This document shows positions 1 through 9,719 of a DNA stretch of 64,000 nucleotides, piece by piece; within the stretch, counting starts at the first letter, position 1; every line of letters starts with the position of its first letter. Source of the stretch: Diphasiastrum complanatum. Lineage: Eukaryota; Streptophyta; Lycopodiopsida; Lycopodiales; Lycopodiaceae. Both the position numbers and the translations under genes were made by a program. Below the pieces are notes generated by a model. That model saw only the letters and a program-made list of their open reading frames with translations, was not told the origin of the DNA and did no database searches. The stretch is taken from contig CM055112.1 of assembly GCA_029204225.1 (NCBI GenBank), positions 41,880,545 to 41,944,544 of the forward strand. Direction: 5' to 3'.

Positions 1-765
1 GAACTCCAATGGAGAATGGATTACCTTTTCTTACCTAAACTTTTTGGCTACACAAAAGAACAATGGAAAAACCCTTGGACTTTTTCTAACATAAATACTC
101 TTTGGTCTAGACTAACTGGAGGATCCTTGTATATATACATTTTAGAATACCTAAGAACATTCAAAAATAATATTTTTCCAGCTCTGGATGAGTATTTGAA
201 TAAATTAGAATCAGTTAACATTTTTGATGTGAACTAAATCAGTTTCTTCCCGAGTTACTCATTAGTTACTATCCCTGATTTGTGGGAAATCTACACAGAT
301 TGGGAAGCTAACTATTCTCGTTATTTGGAGGAAGTAAAAACATATAATATACTTCGCTCCACTAATCCAATAACTAGACCGTATTACACTTACAGCCATG
401 TAAATATTGCTTCTCTTATTTTGCATGCCCTTTTGTATGTTCAACAACTGTACATTAAAGCAAAATTTCTTGAATATACATATGCTGCCCTTTCACTAAC
501 TGTCCTTTCTGCTAAGATGTCTGAAATCCTGACCAAGGATAGTTCGTATATGCATCTTGTTAATACATTAATTGATAACCCCCTTGCACCAATGGGCAAT
601 CGAGGAATGGGGGGTTATCCGAACTTGTCATTCCAAGAAGACTATAACCAGAAGAACAATTACTTTCTGGCAACAAAAGGAATGACATTGGAGCAAGTAA
701 ATGCAGAAAACGAAGCCCGAGCCAAGGCCATTTTCCACAGCAAGCCAGCCAGTCAAAAGCGATAG
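1..765 (+). pseudogene. 3'-terminal ORF of Ty3-like element, stop-interrupted
   Basis: The frame is open from the first base of the window to a stop at 763-765, broken by one TAA at 235-237, giving about 73+ and 161 or more residues. I do not recognise the protein: it is rich in Tyr, Leu and Asn, has no zinc knuckle, protease or RT motif, and ends in a basic tail (KPASQKR). It lies just upstream of a polypurine tract and an LTR, so it occupies the 3' position where some plant Ty3-type elements carry an extra ORF. The frame probably starts left of the window. Whether it is env-like, structural or a degraded pol end cannot be decided. The stop suggests a dead copy. Confidence 0.45.
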
Positions 766-806
766 AGAAGGACATAAACCAGTTGTTTGCGAGTTGCTGC
801 ATAGTT

Positions 807-817
807 GAGGAAGGGGA
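807..817 (+). promoter_or_regulatory. Polypurine tract
   Basis: A purine run (gaggaagggga) two bases before the LTR start, in the position used to prime plus-strand DNA synthesis. It marks the LTR at 820 as a 3' LTR in plus orientation. Confidence 0.6.
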
Positions 818-819
818 TA

Positions 820-1833
820 TGTGGAGTCTTATGATCTCACATTATCCAAGTTTTGTCATATATTGTAAAAAAATTTCAATTTCTATATATGTAAAATGTG
901 CTATAGTGCCTAAATTCATGTAAAGGCCTATTATGCACTTTGTAAATTCATATTTTGAGTAGAAGTTGCAACGTTCTATAAGAGACGCAATAGAAGTTCA
1001 AAACCAAGATTTGACGGTTCCTAAGTGACATTGAGGCTGAAGAACATTCCTATAAGGACAGCACTTTGTGCCACTGTACATACGCATTTCTACGTAGTGC
1101 TGAGTATCAATGGAGAGTGAAGAGCAAGTTCCTATAGCTTGAGCATTCTTTCCCTCTGCTATCTTTCACATAATTACTTCTTATCAATTGTGCGAATACA
1201 CTCTGTATGATTTGTGATTGATTGTGATACTGTTCTGTTTGCGTCACACACATTTCTTACATTATACTAAATTTTAGTTACTCTAACATGGATTTTCATG
1301 CGACACCAGCAAGTAACAATTCTGACCAATGTGTGCAGGGAATTAGCCGAAGCTGTTAAGCATAGCAGAACTTCCTTCAAACTCTGAATGAGCTATGTAT
1401 TTAGATAATGAGATTGTTTGATGTTTTGATTTGTTTGCTTTCTGCAATAAGAACTAAATTTTTGTGTTTGATTAAGAAAAATCATTAGCCAATGTGATTC
1501 TGCTTGATGATATTTGCTAGTTGCTGTCTGTTATGACTTTTTACCTGATGTCTAAAGAGCCTGGAAGATAAAGTAATATTTACAATTGTAGACCTTGACC
1601 AAATCGTTTCATCATTGGTGTTCCTGGATGCCAATTTACCCAAATATCTTTGGATAACCAGTTATGTCGCTGTGGTATTCATTGTGAATTCTATACATTC
1701 TAGTCTGTTTACCATCATACATACATTTACCATGCAAAGGATGAGATTATTCTCTCTCTTGGGGAATGATCAAACCTTTTATACTACGTAATTCATCGCT
1801 TTTGTGTAAATCTATAACGACTAGGCCACCACA
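820..1833 (+). repeat. 3' LTR of tRNA-Asp-primed Ty3-type family
   Basis: Starts TGTGGAG after a polypurine tract and ends in CCACCACA. From 1045 on it matches 23380-24171 almost base for base, and that second copy is followed by a tRNA-Asp primer site, which defines the family and the LTR end. No primer site follows this copy, so it is a 3' LTR. The matching start of the other copy is missing, so the first 225 bp are assigned only by position. At 1105-1113 the probable TATA box reads TATCAATGG, against TATAAATAG in the second copy, so this promoter is probably impaired. Confidence 0.75.
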
Positions 1834-2277
1834 TCTACTTGATTGACAGTGAAAATTGATGAAAATGGTGAAAAAGGCAGATGTGTGCTCACTTTGGCAT
1901 ATCCCATGAGTTGAGTACCCTCTCAAAATCTCTGACTACCTAAAACTCTTCTAAAAACAAATCATATTGATTTAGAAACAAGAGCAATACATTCTACTCT
2001 TCAATACCTATCCAACAAGCTATAGAACATCAAATTTGGATCATTCCTTGAGAAGTAGCACTCATTAATGAGGGCTGATTTCACACGTGTGGGCTCTCTA
2101 TTCGTACAGAGCTCCGCTAGATCAGATTAGCCATGATTTGATCCACTTTTGATCCTCAGATTGCTTGTTTCTCAGCGAGTTTGAATCCCTCTCCCAAATC
2201 CGAGTTCCTGCAAGCAAAAACACTGATGATTTGATGTATACACCGTCACCTCTTCAAAGCATGAAGCTCTGATACCA
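1834..2277 (-). other. Leader remnant of minus-strand copia element, with PBS
   Basis: No coding frame is visible. The stretch ends at 2266-2277 with the complement of a tRNA-iMet primer site (TGGTATCAGAGC read on the minus strand), directly beside the LTR at 2278. It is therefore the 5' leader of a minus-strand element whose body was lost when the Ty3-type LTR end was joined at 1833. Confidence 0.55.
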
Positions 2278-2914
2278 TGTGAAGTTTTTAGCACGTGTGA
2301 ATTTCACCACACACCCTACGGGATCTTACTGAGGTGTTCTGATTGCACAAGATTGATCAAAGAATAGTATGCTTGAAAAATCTAAGGCAAGAGCACAATG
2401 GCATACATCAGATGAAAAAATCTAACTCTTCACTATGAAAAATGAATGTCAGAAAAAATTCTAAGTGTTCAGTATGGGAAAAAGAGGCTGCTCTCAGGTA
2501 GAGAGAGAAAATCAAGCATAGAAAACTCGGGTAGAGAGAGAATGAGTCCAAAACACCAAAATCTCAATATTCACAATGTGAGAAAACATGCCCATCTTTT
2601 CCTACATGAGAGAGACTCGAATTCCTATAGTGGAGTTGCATGAAAAGTCCACTTAACTGAACTAATCCACCTACCAAAGATCCACATGTGTAACTGCATG
2701 CATGTATGTTGCATGTACTACATGTCAACTCATGAAACTGCCTAGACATGTGTAGATCACTGAAACTACTTTGCATGTTGCATGCACTGATTGCATGTGG
2801 CTTGCATGCATACAATAAGACTTTGCATGCTATCTAAACATCTACATGTCATCATAATTGAACCTATCTAACTCAAATTTGAGCTACACTAGAAGGATAT
2901 GTGATCAATTCACA
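2278..2914 (-). repeat. 5' LTR of minus-strand copia element
   Basis: Read on the plus strand it begins TGTGAAG next to the iMet primer site and ends near TTCACA at 2914. It contains the GTAGAGAGAGA-type blocks and ACACGTGTG-type palindromes seen in other copia LTRs of this window. The right border is the least certain, set by the usual CACA/CTCCT junction. No partner LTR is visible. Confidence 0.5.
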
Positions 2915-3100
2915 CTCCTTTTATGTACAACATGAATTTTAGTGGAAATCATCATGGACATGACCCCAAACTCAAGATAGGAAGATAATATTTTAATAAT
3001 CTTCACAAAATAAAGACGGATTCGCTTCCAGGTTCGAGATACTTTCTAACGTTCGTAGATGATTACAGTCGGATGACCACGATCTACTACTTGAAGAATG

Positions 3101-3500
3101 GAGGATTTCAGTCAGTCAGCACATCTCCTGCAGCCAGCAATTGGACTGTATTTCTTTTCAATGAACTTTCTTTTTTCTTTATGGTCGTTCTAACTACTGA
3201 TCATGTTCTGGCAGCATTCTACTGGCTATTGGGCACCCTATTTTCCAGTTTTTCCTAATTCTCAACATTCAGACATTCGCATTTTGAGTTGTAGGAGATA
3301 GGTTAGTTTTGGTGTTTTCAGAGGGCATTATGGCTTCTCTTATTTCTCTATAATCTAGAATGGTAGTGCAGGTGCTGTACTTCACTGGAAATCCATGGTG
3401 CATTGCAGATTTGTATTGAATGCTATCAAATGGCTATTCTTTGATCAATACAGATTTCTATGGTTCTATCTAACACCATTTTGCTATAATGAGTTCTTCA
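3101..3500. mobile_element. 400-bp insertion of unknown type in integrase
   Basis: Both edges are flanked by AATG (3097-3100 and 3501-3504), and removal of the segment plus one AATG restores the integrase frame exactly. It therefore behaves as a clean insertion with a 4-bp target duplication. I see no clear terminal inverted repeat, tRNA-type promoter boxes or poly-A tail, so the class (short DNA transposon, SINE relic or other) is unknown. Confidence 0.5.
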
Positions 3501-3754
3501 AATGAATCCAAAGTGTTTGATTCCTTCAAGAAGTTTGTGGCATTTGCAAAGCGACACACCTCAAAAAAGATACAGATCCTTAGATCTGACAATGGAGGTG
3601 AATATAAAAGTAAAGAATTCTCAAGATTTTGCGAAGAACAGGGGATTGAAAACCAGTTTACTCCTGCATACACACCAGAATACAATGTTGTTGCAAAAAG
3701 AAGAAACAGAACACTAGACGAAGGAGCCATATGCATTATGGCACAGGCTCAATT

Positions 3755-3836
3755 GCCAAGTCAGTTCTAGGCTGACTTGGCAATTGACTTGGCCAGAACT
3801 AACTTGGCCAGAACTGACTTGCAAGTCAGTTCTGGG
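3755..3836. repeat. Short palindromic expansion in integrase
   Basis: The unit AAGTCAGTTCTGGGCTGA is present twice in direct orientation, with its inverted form (CCAGAACTGACTTG type) repeated between the copies. Collapsing these to one unit restores integrase coding. The arrangement can fold into hairpins and looks like a local fold-back or template-switch expansion. Confidence 0.6.
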
Positions 3837-4319
3837 CTGAGGCAATAGTTGCAGATGTACACCTGCAGAACAGATCTACAATGACAATGCTGGAAAACAA
3901 AACACCATACAAAATGTAGACAAGCAGAAAGCCTGATCTGTCATACGTACAAGTGTTTGGATATGCAGCAAGCACATTCCAAAAGAAAAAAGACGCAAGC
4001 TCAATGACAAATCTAAGCAAACAATCATGGTCGGCTACTCGAATAGAACACATGTGTATAGGCTCTACAACCCAACAATGAAAAAGTTTGTTTTGAGCAG
4101 AGATGTGAAGTTCGATGAGTCCACATTCCCTGGACTGAAAGACGAAAGAGGCTATGAGATCTTCACACTGCTGCCCATTCAAGAGGGAGACCGAGGACAG
4201 ACATCAAATCAGAATGCAGAACCGGAGACTCCAGAGCAGCAGGAAACAGAGGATCAACCCCATGAACAAGAAAAGTTCGAGCAGCGACAAAACGAACCTA
4301 GAAGGGAAGAGGAAGAATA

Positions 4320-5028
4320 GAAGATGGCAGGTATACCCTACCAAAACCTAATCGGTAGTCTGATGTACCTTACAATTTATACCAGACCCGATCTAGCTTT
4401 CTCTGTTTACGCCTTAGGCCAATTCTCTTCCAATCCTAGCATGGCACATTGGCAAATGGCAAAACGAATCCTACAATATCTGAAGGGTACCCAAACTATG
4501 GGACTTACCTACAGAGTAGAAAATGAAATAAAAGAATTTGAGCTGCACCACTACAATGATGCAAGTTGGGCGAGCTGCAAAGATGACAACAAGTCCATAA
4601 CTGGAGGATGTACCATAGTGTGCGGAGCTGCAATCAGCTGGATATGCAAAAAGCAAACCTTGTAGCTCAATCTTCTTGTGAAGCTAAATACGTCGCAGTT
4701 TCAAAGGTGGCGAATGAGGTAGTGTGGCTACAGATGATGCTAGAAGCAATCGAGATACCACAAGAAGGGCCATGCACGATGATGATGGACTCTCAGAGTG
4801 CCATTTATCTGTCCTAGGATCCTATCTTTCATTCAAAGACAAAACACATACCTCTAAAGTACCACCACATTCAAGATTTAATCTCGAAAGGAGAGCTCCA
4901 GGTCCAGTACATAAAATCAGAAGACATGACTACAGATCTACTCACAAAGCCGCTTAACAAGTCACTCTTTTCCAAGCAAAGAAAGACAATTGGATTAAAC
5001 GTGCAAAGTTGCAAGGTTCAAGAGGGAG
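4320..5028 (+). pseudogene. Copia RT end and RNase H, copy 1
   Basis: Starts with the RT C-terminal signature IPYQNLIGSLMYLT and TRPDLAFSVYALG, then RNase H with DASWASCKDD and GAAISWICKKQTL. A one-base deletion near 4662 shifts the frame; coding continues as LVAQSSCEAKY to about 4816, and a further frame carries the C-terminal TTDLLTKPLN region. It ends at the polypurine tract before the LTR start at 5029. Its sequence is closely repeated at 5165-5893, so it is one half of a tandem duplication. Non-functional. Confidence 0.8.
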
Positions 5029-5130
5029 TGTCAGAAATGGTGAACTCCTACAACTTTGTCGCGACGTGAAAGTCAACGTGTCTTGACTCAAAGGACGAAC
5101 GACTCGCGGAGCCGAGCTGGACCAATGATA
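5029..5130 (+). repeat. Truncated LTR start of copia element
   Basis: Begins TGTCAGAAATGGTGAACTCC after a purine tract (CAAGAGGGAG) and matches the first ~100 bases of the LTR at 5894 with small indels. It then passes directly into RT-derived sequence of the second copy, so the rest of this LTR is missing. Confidence 0.65.
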
Positions 5131-5893
5131 GCTGGAGCCAAGCTCACGAAGCAGGATTTCCCAAAAATGGAAGAGGAAGAACAGAACATGGCAAGTATAC
5201 CCTACCAGAACTTAATCGGTAGTATGATGTACCTCACAATTTGTACCAAACCCGATCTGGCTTTCTCTGTTTACGCCTTGAGCCAATTATCTTCCAATTT
5301 TGGCCTGGCACATTGGCAAATGGCAAAATGAATCCTACATTATCTCAAGGGTACCCAGAATATGGGATTAACCTACAGAGCTGAAAATGAAGAAAAAGGA
5401 TTTGAGCTGCATCACTACAGTGATGCAAGCTGGGCGAGCTGCAAAGATGATAGCCAGTCCATTACTGGAGGATGTACAATAGCATGTGGAGCTGCAATCA
5501 GCTGGATATGCAAAAAGCAAACCTTGGTGGCTCAATCCTCTTGCGAAGCTGAATATGTCGTAGCTTCAAAAGTGGCGAATGAGGTAGTGTGGCTGCAGAT
5601 GATGTTGGAGGCAATCGGGATACCACAAGAAGGGCCAAGCACGATGATGATGGACTCTCAGAGTGCCATCTATCTATCCCAGTATCTTGTCTTCCATTCA
5701 AAGACAAAGCACATACCTCTGAAGTACCATCACATTCAACATTTGATCTCAAAAGGAGAGCTCTAAGTCCAGTATATAAAATAAGAAAATATGATTGCAG
5801 ATCTGCTCACAAAGCCGCTCGACAAGCCACTCTTTGCCAAGCAAAGAAAGACAATTGGATTAAACATACAAAGCTGCAAGGTTCAAGAGGGAG
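5130..5893 (+). pseudogene. Copia RT end and RNase H, copy 2
   Basis: Second copy of the block at 4320-5028, 865 bp downstream. It contains slightly more RT (AKLTKQDFPKMEEEEQ) and the same IPYQNLIGSMMYL and RNase H motifs. A TGA near 5329 and a TAA at 5764 interrupt it; the C-terminal region continues with MIADLLTKPLDKPLFAKQRK up to the purine tract at 5885-5893. The RNase H frame 5362-5766 is otherwise open and better preserved than in copy 1. Confidence 0.8.
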
Positions 5894-6394
5894 TGTCAGA
5901 AATGGTGAACTCCTGCAACTTTGTCGCAACACGAACAAGAAACGAAGGTCGAACGAGAACAATTCGCAACAGTCAACGTCCCTTGACTCGTAGCACAAAC
6001 GATTTGCGAATCATTCATGAATTGTAAACACACCTCCAGGACCGCAAACAACAAAGGGATGCAAAACAAAAAACTACGAAAGAAACGAGGAGAACAAAAA
6101 CAAACGGGAGATTACAAAACAAACGAAGAGGAATCTTTTGAGCTGCCAGCTGGCAACTCAACGGGCTTGGAGTCGTAGACTTCATGCCCAGGTGAAACGA
6201 GAGGCAACGACGGAGACTAACTGATTACTTGATTAGCGTTAACTAGTCTTCTGATTTCTGCATGTAGCCATCTTGTAAACTCCACACTGTGGAAGTATAA
6301 ACTATCCTTTCTGGATCATAAAAGATAAAGATCTGTAAGCTATGGGGTGCTTAATTATCTTTGCTCTGTGAGTTAGAACCCAGTTTTCCTTGCA
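5894..6394 (+). repeat. 3' LTR of plus-strand copia element
   Basis: Begins TGTCAGAAATGG immediately after the purine tract following RNase H. The right end is uncertain, because no second complete copy exists in the window; I place it at a CA dinucleotide near 6394, after sequence that looks like an R/U5 region. Confidence 0.5.
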
Positions 6395-6902
6395 AGATAT
6401 TTGGAGAGCTGGCCTACCATCATTGCTAGATGAGTGAGCCATCTAACCATTCAATCACATTATAAATACTGAAGGATTATTGCTGATTTCTAAAAGAGAG
6501 TTGAGAGATGTGATTATTAGCATCGCTACCTCTATAATACATCTGACCATCGTTGTTACTACTTTGCAAGCCTTCACTATGCCTATGAGTATTAGATATG
6601 AAGGAAAGCCATCACTAAGCTGGTTGTCAGATCAGAGACTCAGCTAATTGAGCCTTCACGACCATGAAAAGGGAGCTTGCAACTATTGTCTAAAGCTGAT
6701 CTATCAACGACCATTGAGAACTCACTGATTTATTGTCAATGGGAGAGCCCTCATGGCTGTTCTAGTTGAGAGCAGTTCTGTCCTAGCAAAGGACAGAAGC
6801 AAAGTGACAAACATAGTAGAATCAATTGAAGCATTCATGACTAGCACTTCTTCGCTTTCCGGCTACATGCATATGTAGTCAGAACTAGGTATGGCTTCAT
6901 CT
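6395..6902. other. Unassigned intergenic sequence
   Basis: No open frame, structural RNA or repeat that I can relate to other parts of the window. It separates the copia LTR from the CACTA end. Confidence 0.4.
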
Positions 6903-7397
6903 ATTTTCAGTTCGTTTCATCTATGTCATTTGTCGTAATCATTTAGTTTTCGTATGCACTTCAAATTTCTGTCGATTGGAGTATGTTTGGTTTTTGACAC
7001 GGTTTTCTTTTTGCCACGTGGACGTCGGATTTCGACGGTCCGGCCACATGGATGTCGGAATCCCACGTCCATGTGGCAGAAAAAAAAAGTGAAAATTTGT
7101 TTGCGAGTTTTTTTTTTCCCACGTGGACGTCGGATTATGATGGCCGTGACACGTGGCAGAAAAAAAAAAGGAATTTTTTTTTCGTTGTTTTGTTCCACGT
7201 GGCATGTTCTCCAGTTCGTTTTTATCGGCCGATTGCCAGTTTTGGGCTTGGCGTCGGATTCCGACAGATTTTTAATGCAACGGATTCTGACGACCTTATA
7301 GCGACGCATTTTTCGACGCCCGCTTCGATTCAAGAAAAAATTCAAACGCGATTTTACGTCGGAAATCCCGTCGAAAATCGTGGCAATTCTTGTAGTG
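6903..7397 (-). mobile_element. CACTA (En/Spm-type) transposon end
   Basis: The minus strand begins at 7397 with CACTACAAGAATTGCC, a typical CACTA terminal inverted repeat, followed by subterminal motifs (GTCGGAATCCGACG type) and by direct repeats of CCACGTGGACGTCGGAT at 7014-7030 and 7119-7135. The terminus abuts the aegerolysin-like exon, and the adjacent triplet 7398-7400 could be one half of the 3-bp target duplication. No transposase frame and no second CACTA end are seen to the left, so this is a truncated or non-autonomous copy; its left border is approximate. Confidence 0.7.
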
Positions 7398-7809
7398 TCT
7401 GTTCCCGAGAAAGCATTTTGTCTGCCACAAGAGGCGATTGTCACAGGTGATCCAGGATTTATAATTGTACCATTGGGAGCAGATATTTCCTTGTTCTTCT
7501 TGGGATATTGGTACCATTTGTCCTTGACCAGTCCCGTGTCTCGGATTTCCAAAGATTCTGAACTAGAAGTCAGGTAGACTATTTCAAAGGCAACCCACTG
7601 GTTGTATGCCCACAGCTCCAGATCTACGATCGATCCCGATCCATCCTGACGCCAAAAAGAAAAACATTAAGTTTGTCTCACAAACAACATATCAGTCAAC
7701 TAGTTGTAGCTAAGAAACTAGTTACTTGCAAGAGAATAGATTCATGATCTGCAGTACTCGAGACTCGACTTCCTACCTTTACAACAGGATCCACAACTGT
7801 AGAAGACAT
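7398..7809 (-). pseudogene. Aegerolysin-like gene, cut by CACTA insertion
   Basis: Two exons on the minus strand. Exon 1 runs from the ATG at 7809-7807 to 7726 (28 codons). An 80-bp intron (7725-7646) has GTAACT and GTCAG ends. Exon 2 (7645-7398) keeps frame for about 82 codons and then meets the CACTA terminus. Exon 2 carries the aegerolysin pattern: LELWAYNQWVAFEIVY near the start, a lysine-rich loop, and IASCGRQNAFSGTD with the family's SCGR and SGT residues. Aegerolysins are small beta-sandwich proteins that bind membrane lipids; some act with a MACPF partner in pores. None of that is shown for this gene, and no MACPF frame is nearby. The C-terminal third of the fold is missing. Assignment by motif only. 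Confidence 0.6.
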
Positions 7810-7896
7810 GTTTATGATGATCACTTGAGGACTCCTTTGAAAATTGAATACTTGAATGTCTGGCTCTTCTATGTGTGTGCCATGCGGATTCAATAC

Positions 7897-7909
7897 ATAT
7901 ATATAATAG
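7897..7909 (-). promoter_or_regulatory. Possible TATA box of aegerolysin-like gene
   Basis: On the minus strand TATTATATATATG lies about 90 bases upstream of the proposed start codon. Position and composition fit a plant core promoter; AT-rich context makes chance occurrence likely. Confidence 0.25.
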
Positions 7910-8539
7910 CCTGTAGTGCAGTGCTCAAAAGAAAAAAAATTCGAACATACATCTATGGCAATTACCCTAAGCCTATGACTACTAATTTGAACCGGTCTAG
8001 GACCTCTTGATTGACCTTTTGGGCAATTTTGAAGAATGAACAAGTTCAAATAAACAAGTTGGAATCAAGCTTGAATAACAATCATACTTGAAAGTTTGAA
8101 TTCTTTTCTTTTGATTGATGTTGTATAATGATAAGTCATCAATATTCTTCTTCGTACCCTTTTTCGTTTTCTTTTTTCATTATTGCCTTTTTGATAACTT
8201 CTACATCAGCAACAAATTTCAATCTTTTGAATTGTAAAATCTCCAATGATTCTAACTTATTTTGGTTTGAGATCGGAAGACTAGTGATTATGGTATTCAG
8301 TTCTAATATAGAGCCCTTGAGTGCAAAGTTTTCATTTCTAGTGTGTTACACATAATGTTACAATTATTGACAAGCACATTGTAATTTTTGATTAGCAAAC
8401 TATCACTGTTGATTAACATACGATAGTTGCTCTTTATGTATGCCAAAATCTCACAACCTTTGACAATATCCGAGTAATCTTCTATGTCCTTCACATACAA
8501 ATATGAGGAGATGACTGATAGATGTTATGGTATCTTCTA
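7910..8539. other. Unassigned AT-rich sequence
   Basis: Upstream flank of the aegerolysin-like gene. No frame or repeat recognised up to the start of the dispersed repeat near 8540. Confidence 0.35.
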
Positions 8540-8945
8540 CCCTGGGGATCAATGCTGATAAGAAAACAACATAACCGGATATAGCGACACCATATGTTCA
8601 GTGTCGTGCTACTATGAGGATGATTGGACATGTCCTGAAACTAATATTAACCAGATGATCCCTAGCATGTTTTATCAACCAATCCATACCTTTACGGCTA
8701 ATAGAGGTTTTCTAGGCCTCCAGAGGCATAGCCTATAAAGGGTTATATGCCCCTCGCTTTCTTGAGATGTACGGTTCTTGATACTAGTACCTAGCTTGTT
8801 TATGGAGTTCTTGGGCTATAACTTCTCTATCATACAGTACTCGAGGATCTCTCCCAGAGTCTTTCATAATATCATTTATGTTTTCTAAGACGTACTCGGG
8901 TAAGGGGTCAATAACTCCTAATTGCAATTCTGTATTCTCCTAAGC
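8540..8945 (-). repeat. Dispersed repeat, copy A, with conserved minus-strand frame
   Basis: Matches 19895-20270 along its length. Best conserved is a minus-strand stretch at about 8780-8940 that reads TELQLGVIDPLPEYVLENIN and continues with DREVIAQELHKQARY before a stop. Differences from copy B fall often at third codon positions. I do not recognise the protein. It may be an exon of an unknown transposon or host gene family. Confidence 0.5.
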
Positions 8946-8950
8946 AAGCT

Positions 8951-9719
8951 TATGTACTTGTTGATGGATTCTAGATTGATTTCCAAGATCTAGATCAAAA
9001 ACACCCAAGGCATAGAGGCAAAGATGGATGCTTGTTGATGACCAAAGTACATACACATGAGAGGAAGTGCTTCTTGAAAACCCTAAGTAATAATTAAGCT
9101 CCTCTCCTCGGGTAGAGAGAGAATAGATCTAATTCTACTCAGGTAGAGAGAGAAGATTGAACAAGCAAATCTCGCCATACAAAGATTGACTCAAAAACTC
9201 AACTTGCATTAGGATTCACAAATGAAGTACATATAAAACTCATGGAGAATCCTCCTTGCATGCTATTGGACCCCTAATCCTAGCCTCTCTAATGCTATTG
9301 GATGAGTGATGCATCCATCCTACAATTCTATTGGACCCTTCTTCAAGATTTCTCAATTCCTATTGGACCCCTTGACCAAAGCCAACACTTTGACTTCATC
9401 ACTCAACAAACTACATTAATACAAGTGTCACAATTCTATTTACTAGCCTACATATCTCGAGTTTGCATCACAAATGACTTTTGGCTCAATATTGGCATTA
9501 CATGTGGATTTGACCAATTTGCCATCTATGCCAATTTTTGGCCCTATCACAATTCTACACCAAGGTGCTTGATATAAAAACTTTGTGATACCCCTAAAGT
9601 GAACATCATAAACTATTTTGACTTTTTGTACATGTGGGAACATGCTCCACACATGTGATCTTTTTCTCACAAACTAAAAGACACAAAACAACCAAGATAG
9701 ATTTTGACAATTTTCACAC
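8951..9719 (-). repeat. LTR (3' side) of minus-strand element, truncated
   Basis: Ends at 9719 with TTTTCACA followed by CTCCTC, the usual LTR/polypurine junction of minus-strand copies here. Internally it shares blocks with the solo LTR at 25189-25874 read in reverse, including repeated TATTGGACCC motifs and GGGTAGAGAGAGA tracts. The left edge lacks the expected TGTTGAATTTC terminus and abuts the dispersed repeat, so about 30 bases or more are missing. Confidence 0.55.

Larger units (their letters stand above)
3010..4318 (+). pseudogene. Copia integrase, broken
   Basis: The integrase core starts in frame around 3010 with a first catalytic Asp in TFVDDYSRM and resumes at 3501 with the second in SDNGGEY. 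The third catalytic residue is replaced: the usual VAERRNR motif reads VAKRRNR at about 3689-3709. A 400-bp insertion (3101-3500) and a palindromic expansion (3755-3836) interrupt the domain, and TAG/TGA stops follow. The C-terminal part is recognisable from NRSTMTMLENKTPY through VFGYAASTF and YNPTMKKFVLSRDVKF. The frame ends in a Glu/Gln-rich linker and jumps to the end of the RT, so most of RT is deleted. Clearly inactive. Confidence 0.8.

Noticed and set aside
1-765. Endogenous pararetrovirus (caulimovirid) movement or coat protein
   Set aside because: No RT, zinc knuckle or other viral motif, and the LTR with polypurine tract next to it fits a Ty3-type element better.
6926-7552. A 208-codon minus-strand gene
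   Set aside because: The frame runs by chance from the aegerolysin-like exon through the CACTA terminus into its subterminal repeats.
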